A stretch of DNA of 64,000 nucleotides, from assembly GCA_030549495.1 (NCBI GenBank), contig JAUIRK010000919.1:741001-805000 (forward strand). The letters are read 5' to 3'. A program made the translations under genes and the position numbers. The DNA is from Nectonema munidae. Its lineage: Eukaryota > Nematomorpha > Nectonematoida > Nectonematidae. Each line of letters begins with the position of its first letter. Position 1 is the stretch's first letter. Below the pieces are notes generated by a model that was given only the letters and a program-made list of their open reading frames with translations, had not been told where the DNA came from and searched no databases. This document shows positions 38,531 to 50,789 of this stretch, one piece after another.

Positions 38531-40477
38531 CAATGTGAAGAATGGAGCTCTCAATTCAACAATTTAGGAGATTTAATCCAATTTATATCGTATATAGATT
38601 CCTCTTTTAATAGAGATAAATAAGGTTTTAGAAGTTGCTCCTCTCATTGACAAATAAAAGTGGAGAAGAGAAGGGGAAAAATGAAAAAAATGTTTTTCAT
38701 CGTATATATATTATAAAAAGCAATGATGTTAAAAGTCTGTAGAATATTACTTATTAGCTTATCAGAAGCTTGATATCTTAATTTTTTTTATATATCTAAT
38801 TACATAGAAAACATTGTGGCTCATAGATAATTTCTTATAAGCAGGTTATTTTTATAGAAAGTATTATTTAACTATTTAGATTAGAGATGAAGTATTCATT
38901 CTATTGACATTATTTACAGGATTTTATAATTACTATTGAAATTAAAGGAAATACTTATTTACGGCTTAATAAGAACTTGTTCATTTTTATTAGTTAAATA
39001 CATTTCTACATACGCTATAATTTGCAAAAAAAACAGCCTGCAACTTATTTCTTTACTCTCCCGAAAAAAGTGGGCCCTAAAATTTGTTCTCCTAAAAAAG
39101 TCCACCCCATATTTGTTGCAGAATAAATTGGAATATCAGTTGTGAGTTTTTAGAGAAACTGTGGCAAGTTATCATTTGAATAAAATGACAAATATAATTA
39201 ATTAGCCTCAAAACATATGACTAAAAGGAATTCAAGTGTTTTATCAAATATTTTCTATTGTCGATCTAAATAACTGACCATAGTGAATGTCCACACTGAG
39301 ATTCAGGTTGCATCCGAGTCGAGTACAGAATTTCTTGAGACAGAATTTCCATTCTGTCGACAAGGGTCTAGTCTACACCAGACACACACACACACACTAC
39401 TAGTATAAGACATGCTACACTACACGAAGGAATGAGGAAGAGACTGTTGAAAGTGAGTCAGTCAGTCAGTCATAGGCTAGAAAAGGATGAACTGTAGAGA
39501 GAAGGACCTGCACGGGCATCAAATGCACACTTTTAGAAGATGCGTGAATAATTTATGACAGGAGATAGAAAGAGATTTGAGATAATGAGAATGCGCGCTA
39601 TTCTCTTTCATTGCAGTGAGGGGAGAGAGAGTAAGGTGCAGAAAATGAAGCAGCCACTCAACTCGTCCCAAGTAAAGCGTACTTCTCGCGCACACCGAGT
39701 TGTATATCAATGTGCACAAGCACTTTCATTTCTGAGAAACTCGCTTCTAGCTTTATTAGAATGTGTGTGTGTGTGTGAGCGCTGTGCGTGTGACAGATTT
39801 GACCTCTGAGACTTTCTAAGGGGCACATCAGACTCAAGAGCTATCTGTTATTGCATTTTAAAAAAGTATGCTCAATTATTTAAAAAAAAAGAAAAAAACA
39901 AGATGATGCGATTCATTTTTCACATGCGTGTGAGTAAAGGCGCAACTGTAAAATCCCTGAGAAATTCAAAAACATCAGGAATACGCGCTTCTAAAGAGTC
40001 GCGCATACGTGAAAATCCTGCATCTGTCTCGGGCACGTGTTCGATAAAGAGATTGGGCAGAAACTCTTAAAAAAAGCATCAATTACAAACAGTCATTAAA
40101 TTAAATTAATTATTAATTGAATTAATAAACATTTCAGTTATGCTGAATAACCATGGTATTTTCTTCAGTGTGAATTTTTGAAAATTCGAATCTATCACAA
40201 ATATTAAATGAAATAAGTTTAATAAAAGTACCTGAGTAAATAAGAATTTGCAAATAGAATTCAAAGGGAGGATGAATTGATTGACAAAAAGGACAGAAAC
40301 TATATCTTTCGCTTTCAGCATAAAAGTATTGTTGCCAAATTTTCATCTAAAAATTCTTATTTATTTTGTGTTCGTTAAAGCGTTTAACGTGTTTGTGTGT
40401 GCTCAAAAAATTAAGAAAAGACCAAACTTGGTCACATTTTGATGGAGACAAATGCAAAAGCGTATAAGGGAGCCTTG
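38531..40477. other. Region without a recognised gene; possible PAPS synthase 5' region
   Basis: Mostly AT-rich. A less AT-rich patch at 39290-39840 includes CA/GT microsatellites (39382-39397 and 39761-39777) and purine-rich stretches. On the - strand an ATG at 39519 begins a four-codon frame before a possible GT donor at 39507-39506, in the phase needed for exon 2. That is weak evidence for a first coding exon. Confidence 0.25.
39761..39777. repeat. (GT)n microsatellite
   Basis: A short GT run adjoins 'gagcgctgtgcgtgtg'. A CA run lies ~380 bases upstream (39382-39397). Confidence 0.8.
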
Positions 40478-40801
40478 GCTTTTTGAAAAAGAAGGGGTGG
40501 GGGTTAACTTGGTCCGGTTTTTAAGCTTGTGTGAATATTACAATGATGTGAGGGTTTTTATACTGGTTTTCTTCCTCTGAAGAATTCAAAGGTTTTACGG
40601 TTGGGGAAAATCCAACCACCCCTAGATATTATGGTTTTTTCTTTTTTTGGGGGCTTGTGGGGGGGGGGTTTTTCGTTCCCCTGCCTGGTGGGGGAAATCA
40701 AGAAAAGAAAAAAAGTTTGTTTGGGGTGTGGGGTTTTTGTTTCCCCGGGGGAGTTACCTTTTCCTTTCCCCACCCCCCACCCATTAATAAAAAGTTTTAT
40801 A

Positions 40802-40845
<44 letters not shown>

Positions 40846-40960
40846 AATAAATTTTTTTATCTAAATACAGGTATGGGAAAGTAAAAAAAAAATTAAAATT
40901 TGTTATATAAATTTGGGTTGGGGGGGGGCCTTGCTTAAAAACAAACAAAGTAAGAATGAA
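40478..40960. other. Homopolymer-rich block around a 41-base poly(A)
   Basis: An uninterrupted run of A at about 40803-40843 is flanked by text in which almost every base is stretched into runs (ggggg, tttt, cccc, aaaa). This differs from all surrounding sequence and looks like low-quality base calling around a homopolymer. The apparent frames crossing it (Gly/Phe/Pro/Lys-rich) should be ignored. Confidence 0.6.
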
Positions 40961-41038
40961 AAGCATGAAAAAGTGAACAGATTGTGTCTATAAATTCACT
41001 TATATTTTTTCATTTTTCAAAAATAAAGACGCGACTGC

Positions 41039-43754
41039 CTCTAATGCACGGGTTCCAAAACTGTCAGTCATGACCCTCCAAAGGATTATGGAGAAAAATG
41101 TGCGTTTTATGTGGATGTCATATATAATCAAAATTTTAAAAAAAAATTAAGCTGTAAACAAATTTAGTTGATATTTTTATATTATTCGAATATTAACATT
41201 AGTATTTTATAACAAAAAACATAATTAATTGAGTCTAAATTCTTATCTAGGACAAAGCAATAACAAAAATAATAATTCTTTTGAATATGAGATATAAACA
41301 TCAATCATCAAGCAAAGAAGTTTATTATTTAATTTTAAGAATAAATTTTATATTTTTTACTTTTCTATACTATTTCAAGCCGAATATTTAGAATAAGGCT
41401 TTTAAATTTATAATTGTTTGAAAAGTCTAGTTCAAATTTAAAGTACATTTATTTATTATTTTTTTATTTTTGTAAGATCAATGTCAAAAAACGCACATAC
41501 AATGAAGGTTTCCTTAACTTTGGATTCTCATTCATTATTAAAAATGGGGTCAAGCTGCCACAATGGGTCATCTGCCACAAAACCCTTGCTCACGAAAGTC
41601 TAAAACCTTTCAAATTGGAAGAACACCTTAATAAAGTTCATCCAGAATTTGCTACTAAAGATTTAGACTTCTTTAAAATTAAAGATCAGCCCAACAGATC
41701 ACGGTTGGATCAAGGAACGAGTGTTTTTTCAAGACAGCAAGGTAGTCGAAACCGCATACAAACATTTTTTTCATAGCCAAACATAAAAAAGTACACACTG
41801 TTGGAGAAACTCTAGTGAAGTTTTGTATAATACAAGCTAGTCGTCTTTCAAGTGAAAAGTATGCCAACAAATTAAATCAGCTAAGTCAGTCTCTCTAACA
41901 TCGCTGTTAAACAGCGCATTGATGATATGTCTCAAGATATTAAATCCGAGGTAATCAAAAAATTCGACTTTCTCCTTTTTGCAATCCAAGTTGATGAGTC
42001 CACCGACCTTGTACACCTTTATCAACTTTTCGCGCATTCTTATTTTATCTCGGAAAAACGAGTCGAAGAATAGTTTCTTTCCTGCAATCTATTGCTAGCG
42101 ACTACTAAGTACTAACTAGAGCAGAAAATTAAGAACATGATATCTAAATTCTTTGAACAAGAGAAGCTTTCATGAACAAAGTTAGTTAACGTTTGTACTG
42201 ACTGAGCTCCTAGCTAGAGCTTCTGTCTCGAGATTTCTCGAGAATTTTAGATTTTTTTTATTTCTTGATTCTCGAGAAATTTTTGTCGAGACTCAAGAAT
42301 TAAAAAAAAATTTTTTTTACAGAAAACATGTTAAATTTTGAATAAATATTAATAAAAAATAAATAATTATGTGTAATGCACGATCAACTTTTGAATATTC
42401 AAATTTTGAAGAAATTTTAGAATGTGTAAAAAATATTTTTGATAAAATTTTTTCTCATTATTCAGAGCATGGAACTGTTATACAAGAAAGCTAAAAATTC
42501 AAGTCGAATCTGTTGATGAGTTTGAAGAAGAATCTCTAACTCAAAGTTTAAATAGAGAAATTAAAGAATTCATGTATGATAAAAAAAAAAGAAAAAGAAA
42601 GTACAATAGAAGAAGAAATACAGATGTTCAAACAAAACAAAAATTTTGATTTATCAGAATCGATGCAATTGTTAAAAAATTCTCTTTTATGCATCCAACC
42701 AACTTCTTGTCAATTCGAAAGAATCTTCTCAAATGTATCAAATACTTTATCTCCAAAAAGATTGAATTTTAAAAACGATTCTTTAAATGCTCTTGTTTTT
42801 TTTAAAAGTTATTTTAGTAATAAAACAAAATAAATTTTTTTTTCGTAAAATATTTTAATATTTTTTAACTTCTCGAAACTTTTCTCGAGTCTCGAGAATC
42901 CTATATTTTTTTTCTCGTTTCTCGAGAATTAAATTTTATCGAGAAATCTGAAGCTCTACTCCCAGCATGATTGGCTTAAAATCATGATCCTTCGATCAAG
43001 AAGAAAAATTGGAAAAAGAATTGGAAAAATATCTGGAAAGAACAATTAGAACTAAAATTTGCTTGAAATCCTTTTCTATGCACAGCTAATAATCCTGATG
43101 AAATGTAAGCATTTTTAGAGTTTTTAAAAACAGCCTAGCAAAAGAGGAATTTGAAAAAGAAGAACAGAACAGTATATCTAATTGGTGGGCCAAATGCTTC
43201 CAAATTTTCCTAAAATAAGTCAATTTGATCTAAAAGCTCTTATTCCTTTTTCTTCTACTTATCTCGGTGAAAGTGGCTTTTAAATTCTTCTGATGATTAA
43301 ATCAAAGACCAGAAGCCAATTAGATGCAGATATGCGTTGTTCATAGAGTCACTTATTAATTTTCTTGTTTCTAAAAAGCAAAAATATTCTTCACAATAAT
43401 TAATTATTGTAAATAAACATTGATAATATTGGTTATAATTAGTTAAATTTTTATAATATTGGTTCAACTGCTAAAATTGATTATTGTAAGTTTTGGATTT
43501 TTGTATGCATTGACATGTTAGAAAATATCAATCAAATATTTTAGTCAAAACTAAACCTTAAAATGCTAAACTTTAAAACTATATAAAGTTATAAAAAAAC
43601 AAGACACGAACTAATTTAAATTATTTACTTGAAAAAATATCAGTATATACTATACAGTGTACTTTTGATATCGTATGAAAAAGGGGTTATGCTTGGTATT
43701 TGAATACTAATATGGGCCACATAGTAGGAAAGTTAGAGAAACACTGTTTTAATG
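41039..43754 (+). mobile_element. hAT transposon remnant (ZBED5/SCAND3-like), split by a second hAT
   Basis: The outer element is about 41047-43746. It begins cacgggttccaaaactg, ends gttagagaaacactg, and is flanked by 8-mers ctctaatg and ttttaatg (6 of 8 equal). The transposase remnant starts near 41460 with a BED-type finger segment: LPQWVICHKTLAHESLKPFK, then EHLNKVHPEF. It continues with IDDMSQDIKSEVI and LFAIQVDESTD, and reaches the VCTD-AP motif. There a second hAT interrupts it (42215-42958). After the gap the frame resumes with SMIGLKS, and the C terminus shows LIPFSSTYLGESG and MIKSKTRSQLDADMRC. Many stops and shifts make it inactive. Confidence 0.82.
42207..42966 (+). mobile_element. 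Nested short hAT transposon (744 bp) with 8-bp target duplication
   Basis: The element at 42215-42958 starts tagagcttc and ends gaagctcta, with further matching 'ctcgagaaat' blocks inside both ends. The flanking 8-mers ctcctagc (42207) and ctcccagc (42959) differ at one base. Inside, a frame to 42833 encodes an hAT C-terminal dimerisation segment: SLLCIQPTSCQFERIFSNVS, then LNFKNDSLNALVFFKSYF. The rest of the transposase is missing. It lies within the CTDGAP-type catalytic motif of the outer hAT. Confidence 0.88.
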
Positions 43755-45830
43755 ATTTCACTCTGGCGCTGTCTCGGCTCTTAACTCTTAATTTTGACTT
43801 TTTACTTCAGCATCGAACAATTAAAGCATTCATCACGGCAAAATTTCATCTTTGAAATAATTTTAGAAATATCCTTACAAGTTATAGCACAAGTTCTGGG
43901 TCTGATTTTAGATTCTGGTGATGGAAAAATTCAAATGATACGCAAGTTTTCCTAATTCCTATTGCACAAATTTTATTTCAAGGCGTTTTTCTTTGAAGTT
44001 CAACCAAAATCAAACTAACTTTTGTTAATAAGCAAAAAAAGTAACTTGAAAAACTATAGAAGGATATAAAGGTTCAGATACACCTGAAATATGTAAAAGT
44101 ATCCGCAAAATTAATAAAACACAATAAATTACCTTTATCTTTAATGCGTGTTTTCTTTGAGTATAAAAAAAACTTTAAATTATTCTCTTTACTTAAAAAT
44201 ACTTATCTGTATAATATGACAATATATAATGTTGCGCTTATCTAATTTTAACCGTGTTTTGCAAAGTAAAGAAATACCACGAGGCATGAGTTAAATAAAA
44301 TCTTCACACGCGTATTTTTAAATATTTCAATTTGAAAAATTCAACAAACTTTATATTTAGTCTTTTCTCGTTTGTTCGTTACTATCCATTTACCTAGGAT
44401 ATATTATTTAACTTTAAAATTAACATATGTGTAAGCAATTTAAAATAGGTTACGAAGCACTGGTATATATGTTACGTTTTACTTCTCAAAAAGTTTGGGC
44501 TTCAATCCATCCTTTTTATTGCCTCATTATTTGCGTCTGTTAGATTTTTAGAACTCGAGTTATTAAAAAAAAGTCATTTTCTAACCCTTACTTTAAAAAA
44601 AAAAGTGAATTAAAGATTAGAACATGGATTTAGCTCTATTTATTTTATTTATCTAGTATTCTAACCCGAGATTTTAAATTGGATTACCCAAAGAAAAGAA
44701 ACGTTGTAAGTTTAATGATTTAAACTTGAATAAATATCAGAAAATGTGTAAAATATTCACCAGACGAAAAATATTTTATTTTACTGGTTTAAATAATTAA
44801 CTTAGCTTTCCTCCTTTGTTTCTTTAATTTAATCTTCCATCGGCATCGCATTAAAAAAATGATATTATCATCATCTAATAATATATTAATAAATCGGAAA
44901 AATTTAATGGTACAAAATATTAGTTGTAATTTTAAAATATAAAACATTTTACTGTGAATATATTTTTCTTGTATAAAACTCTCAAACAATCACCATTCGT
45001 TGCTTTAATATTCATCCAAAATAATTTAAATATAAAAACTGTAGTAAAAAATGAATAAAAATTAAAAAATAAAAATCATTTTTATATTCTTAAAATTTTT
45101 TAATTTGTAATAATTTATGCGCTTTAAACTATATTAAAATTCTTTTTAATTTGAAAAGAAATACATAAATATATCATTATTAAATTAGATTCCTCAAAAT
45201 CTTTAGACATGTTTTCATAAATACAAATTTTTGGAGTTGTTATTAGAGGGCCAGTTTTAAAATTGTTAAATAGTGTTTAACATAACAAACCTTTCAATAT
45301 TCCTTTTTCTAATAAATTCTCTAAAATTGTTTATATGAAAATAGGCATTCCAGTTTAGGCACATTTTATTCTTGATATACATCAATTATTTTTAAATCCG
45401 CCTCCCTCATAATATATTGATGATGCTACTTTTTCGATCAATATTGACAATACTTAATATGTTATCAGCTTCAAATATTTTGAACGATTTTCTTTATCGA
45501 GAGTAACTTATTTTAAATTTATTAACTTTAACTAAATAAGTATCTTGGTCCACCGACATACGCAATTTAAGCTCCAAAATTTTTCCATCTCGTTGGAGTT
45601 TTCAAAGACTTATGATTGCAGGAGTTTCCTATATTATGTCAATATCCATCCTTTACTTTGTTTTGTGGGGATCGTCTAATATTGTTCATTTAAACAAATT
45701 GATATCCGTACTATTTAAAATTTTTTTTTCACTACAAATTTTAATGGTAATTCCCTTCAAGTAAGAAATATTCACTTTCTTAATTAATTTTATTTCTCTT
45801 TTATAATGGGAAAACTAAATTAAAGAAAGT
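43755..45830. other. AT-rich stretch without recognised features
   Basis: No frame with a domain, no clear repeat and no exon-like segment was seen on either strand. The longest frame (44789-44989, - strand) is Lys/Ile/Phe-rich and looks like chance. Confidence 0.45.
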
Positions 45831-48515
45831 TGCTTAAACTTGTGATTGGTCCTATCATTTCTGTTCTAATGTAAGCTCTGAAATGACTAAGTGCAGTTCT
45901 TGCTTGAATTGGTTTTGAATTGATTGTCAGAATATCCCTCAACCCTTATTAGATGTACTTGATAAGATATAGAGAATTTTGTAATAGTTCGTAATTTTTG
46001 CTCCTATTCTAATACTTTATTGAATAAAAAGGGGACATTATTTTATTTGCATAAAGAAGTTATGTTTGAAGTTATTGAATTATTTGGCCCTAGATTTATT
46101 GAGTATCTCAGTTTAAGAGTTATATTCAAAAACCAAGAATTCATACTTTGCTGTATATACAGAAGTCCTAATTCTCTTTTTTTGGAATCTTCAAATGAAA
46201 TAATTTCCTTTCTTAGTTTATTTTACTCAAAATTTTCACATAGTAATATAATAGTTCTAGAATATTTCTAGAATTAATTGGAATTCGATATAAAATAACA
46301 CTGCTAAACATCAAATTTTTTTAAATTTATTCCAAGGAAAATGGTTTTCTCAGCTCGTAACTGAGGCAACAAGAATAGGAAATTCTCGTGGTCTTTCAAT
46401 TCTTGATTTACTTATTACTAATGTTCCTTGTGTAATTTCTAGTTTAAGACTTACTTTTCCTTTAGTTAAAGGGGATAATATGTGCTTCATTTTAGCATTA
46501 TAAAAATAACAAGCACTGCTATTTCTTTTACCAAAAAATGTAATTTTCAATCTGGGAACAATGGTATGATTATTTCTGATTTTTCTAAATTGATTGGGAT
46601 GCTGTAGAGGATTCTGAACTTGATGAGTTTTATTCTTTTTTCATAAGTAAACTTTATTCCCTTATAGAAAAGTATATTCATTTGAAAAAGTCTAATAGAA
46701 AATTTCGTGACTATTTTACTTGAAGAAATAGAATTTGGTTTAAAAAAAGGAAAAACTTTTTTCCAATTTTATCAAGTTTAGATGCGAAGGCATGGTAACC
46801 ATATATAAACAAGTATCCAATATTTTAAGAAAAGAGACGTGCAAAACTAGGGCATTTCATGAGAAGAAGCTTGTATGAAACTATAAACATAGTTTTAAAA
46901 AAATTTTCTGGTACATAAATCGAAAGGAAAACGACATTTTTCTGAACTACTTGAATAAATGGGTTTCGTTTGTCGACAGATGTTGATAGAGCTAATTCAT
47001 TTGGTGAATACTTTAGTTTTTATTTTTCAAATCCATGCATTTATAAATCCAACTTTTTGGCCACTTGTAACATTACAATTGACTCTATTAATTTTGATAT
47101 AAGCACAGTAATACGTTGAAAAGCTTAGACAAGTTTCAATCCCCTGGGTACTCAAAATTGGAGATAGTAAATTTTATCACAATTATGGACCTATAAGTCT
47201 CAATCCAATTCTCTGTAAGGTTTTTGAGTCGTTTATATTTGAGAAAATTGCGAGCCATATTGAAAGTCTACAGTTGTTTAATTTGAATCACCATGGATTT
47301 ATGAAAAGTAAATCTACTATAACTAACCTATTAGAGTTTCAAAACAATTTGGTTCATCTACTTGAGCTGAGAGATACAATTGATGTGATTTACCTTGATT
47401 TTAATGTAAATCTTGATCACAAAGCTTTTAATTCCATTCCACATAAATATTTGATTGATAAAGTAGAATCATTTGGCATAAAAGGAAACTTATTGTCATT
47501 ATTAGCCGATTTATTTAAAAATAGAAAACAAATTATTGTTGTAAATGGGAGTTATTCTCAAGAAAACCCAGTTACAAGTGGTGTGCGGCAATGATATGTT
47601 CTGGGCCCCTTGCTATTTAATATTTTACAACATATCTAATTCTGCTCGTAAAGCTAGCTTGCAGAGTGACTTAATTAACATCTTTCATTGGTTTAGTAGA
47701 TGGGGAATGAAACTAAATCTCGACAAGTGTACCCACCTACAAATTGGATTACAAAATGATTAATCATTCTTCATTGGAGGACATAAACTAAAAAAAGTGG
47801 ATACAAAGAAAGAACTCGGTGTAATTGCCAACACTAATCTTGATTCTAGAGAAAATATCTCAATGAGGGTGTCAAAGGATTTTCAAGTTTTTCATAAAGT
47901 GCACAAATGCTTCGCTTTGTTTGATGCCAAGACAGATCCACTTCTATATAAAACACTTATTAGACCGATTTTAGAGTATGGAAACGTCATTGCTTATCCT
48001 TTTTATTCCTGTGATGCTGAAAACATTGAAAGAGTCCAAAGAACAATGACCAAAAAGATACTTGGAATGAAACATCTGAAATATAAGGAAAGACTAAAAA
48101 GGTTGAATTTGCCATCGATGATGTGCAGATTCAAAAGAAATGATATAGTTACTGTATTCAATATTGCAAATGGTAATTTGAGAAAAATTTCAGAAGTTTT
48201 ATCAAGATTCTCAGAAAGATTGCAAAGATTTCACTCTTACACGTTTAGAAAGAGTCATTGCAAAAAGTCATTTTTGAAAAGATTTTTTTCACAACGTATG
48301 ATAAATGATTGGAATTCTTTAATTGATTTCGTTGTTAATTCTCTGTCTTTAAATATTTTCAAGAACAGGCTCGATAATTTTCGGAAAGAGAAAATTTTTG
48401 AACACGGTTAAAATCTTTTTCTTTTCTATAAAAAAATGATACGAATATATTTATAGGCTTTTTTTGCTTTCTTTTTCGCTAATAAAATTATGTTATGTTA
48501 TTTTATGTTACAAAA
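45830..48515 (+). mobile_element. CR1/jockey-like LINE, decayed
   Basis: The endonuclease end is seen near 46070-46260 (PRFIEYLSLRV, then FILCCIYRSPNS). The reverse transcriptase runs 47180-47640 with YGPISLNPILCKVFESFI, DVIYLDFNVNLDHKAFNSIP and ENPVTSGVRQ, followed by VLGPLLFN. The segment that should carry the YADD active site is deleted: the frame jumps from there to WFSRWGMKLNLDKCTHLQIG. The C-terminal half (47797-48411) is open, with TLIRPILEYGNVIAYPF, ERVQRTMTKKILGMKHL and MINDWNSLIDFVVNS, which is typical of CR1-like LINEs. The 3' end near 48515 is a TTATG-rich stretch. Stops, shifts and the active-site deletion make it dead. Confidence 0.82.
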
Positions 48516-49537
48516 CAAATTTTTTAAATTCATTAACTCCAGTCGACACAATATTGACACTTTCATTGCTTTAGATATCTTCGAGATAAACCTCCTTTCA
48601 CATTTTACTATAAGACTTGCTTTGAATTCTTTTATGATTTTCAAATAAATCTTTATGACTAAACACTCCTACTTATACACGAATAATGATAAATCTCTTT
48701 TCCGAATCTATTTTGATGAGAACATTTACTATTGTTAATTCCGTTCACTCTAAACTTAATTAGTATCTCGATGAAATTTTTACCACTTAATTTTTCATCT
48801 TCTCCCTGCAAAAAATTGAAGACTCTTATATCCTTTCACTTCATTATTTGCTATGCTTTTATACTAAAATTTTAATTGTTTTTCTTTCGCAGAACGAAGT
48901 TAATTTTTTGAACATATCTATATCTAATATTTATTTAAAATGAGATTTTGTATTTTTTGTAAAAGTTTTGATTGACTATTTTTAGGTGATGTTATTGTTC
49001 TAATAAAGACAAATTTTTTATTTCAAGAGTTTTAAAAAATTTCCTTGAATAAAGATTTCGATTTTATGGAGATTATTCTAACAATCCGATAGACATGGAA
49101 GCTCGAAAAAAATTTAAAGTTTTGAAAGTTAATTATAGAATTGGGACTTATTTAGATGATTTTAGCTGTCAACCATGTGGCTTGAAGGTTGATAATGAAG
49201 CTACGTTTTTAATTTTATCTCTCCAACTCATCAAAAAAGAGAACATCAAAATATAAATCTATTCCAAATTTTTGTATAAATAACTAGGTATTTGTTTGTA
49301 TATAAAGGAAATCAACCTTAGCGTGAAAGGTCTTATAATAGAAAATATGCAATGTGATATAATTTTAATGATTCGATCTTATAAAAAAATGACATCAATA
49401 TTTACATAAAAACGAATTTAGAGGAATGTTTTTATCATAAAGGCTAGGCGATTCCTTCTTCTTGTAAATCTTACATGGTTAAAACACGCAACAAATTACC
49501 ATTATATCTAGGGGAGTGTTTTGAGTTAAATGTTAGA
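48516..49537. other. AT-rich stretch without recognised features
   Basis: Nothing convincing was found on either strand. Some of it may be further worn LINE sequence, but no block could be matched. Confidence 0.4.
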
Positions 49538-50422
49538 CAGTGGTTCCTAACCAGGTCTCTGCGGACTCCTCGTTGGATCCGTGAAGTTTAGATAAGGGGT
49601 CCGTAAAAAATTTTTATTTTATATACGGCACCATTACCGGCTTCCATATACAGAGAAAAAACTGATTTTAATACGATTAGAACTATAAGTGCACAGATTT
49701 ATATATTTTAAAGAAGTTCTTTGGAGCAAAATAAAGTTGGGAGAGAAGAAAGAGGGGCAGAGGCTCTTCCTTTAATCGATCGACTTCAATATAGAAATAT
49801 TCATTAAATATCTCATTCAAATATTTTGAAAAAAAATAAAACCATTTTCTCAAGTTTCAATTTTTTTAAACAGATACATATTTTTATTACATAGAGTCGT
49901 TACTTTTTCTATGAAATAAAGAACGGTACTATTTTTGTCTCCCTGTTGGCTCGCTAATCAACTATTTGAAAAATAATAGTACATTAAATGTCTTTACAAT
50001 CTATTACAGACACAAAAAATTTACCTTCAACGACGAAATTATATGGTACAGTGAGTAAGATAGTTTAACTCCCCGAAAAAAATCACGATAAATGAGTACT
50101 CTAAATTGGCATCCACCACAATCAAATACTTGTTGCTGTTCTCTACAACTTATTTGTGCGAACACGCTTTTTCTCAGCTTCTTTATATCAAATCTAAATA
50201 CAAAAATCAATGCATAAAGAATTGGATCTTCGATTAAAACTTTCTACCATTCAACCAAACATCTCATTAAAATTATTTTTTAAAGCGCTGTATTTACTAT
50301 CTAATACAATAATATATTTACTATCAGCCTTATAATTTCAATATTAAATTTTATCCCTCAAGAGTAAGCAAAATTATTTTAGTGTAGGGGGTCCGTATGA
50401 TAGAAATATTGGAACCCTTGTG
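49538..50422 (+). mobile_element. Short hAT transposon remnant
   Basis: The left end is cagtggttcctaacc, with a 'ggactcc...ggggtccgta' subterminal block. The right end carries 'gggggtccgtatg' and 'ggaacccttgtg', a worn inverted match. On the + strand, 50120-50280 encodes LLLFSTTYLCEHAFSQLLYI then KSKYKNQC. This is the C-terminal dimerisation motif (LPFSTTYLCE-AFS-LL-IKSK-R) of ZBED5/FAM200-like hAT transposases. The rest of the transposase is missing. The flanking 8-mers match only partly, so the copy is old. Confidence 0.7.
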
Positions 50423-50789
50423 ATAGATAGGTTTAATACAAATAGGTTTGACTAAAAGTTTCTTCCAAAATCCTTTTGAAAAATTGACTTTGTAGAGCAT
50501 TCGCCACAAAACTTTTTTACCTTGAGGCCCCCTGTTGGATCTCCGAAAACCCTTCTAAAAATTCTGATATAAATTAAATCGATATTACACTAATGATAAC
50601 ATAATGAACATAAGTATCACAACATAAAAGAACAAGATTAGAATAAAATACCGTAATTCACGGCAACACAAAATACAAATTATCAGTAAAAAAGTTAACA
50701 AAAACACTATACAATTATTTAAAATTTTAATATACTTTTGACATTTTAAAGTTTTTTGACATGCTAAAATATTGTACGCTACAATACCC

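Noticed and set aside
40558-40966. Gly/Phe/Pro/Lys-rich frames on both strands
   Set aside because: They come from homopolymer-stretched, low-complexity sequence around a poly(A) run.
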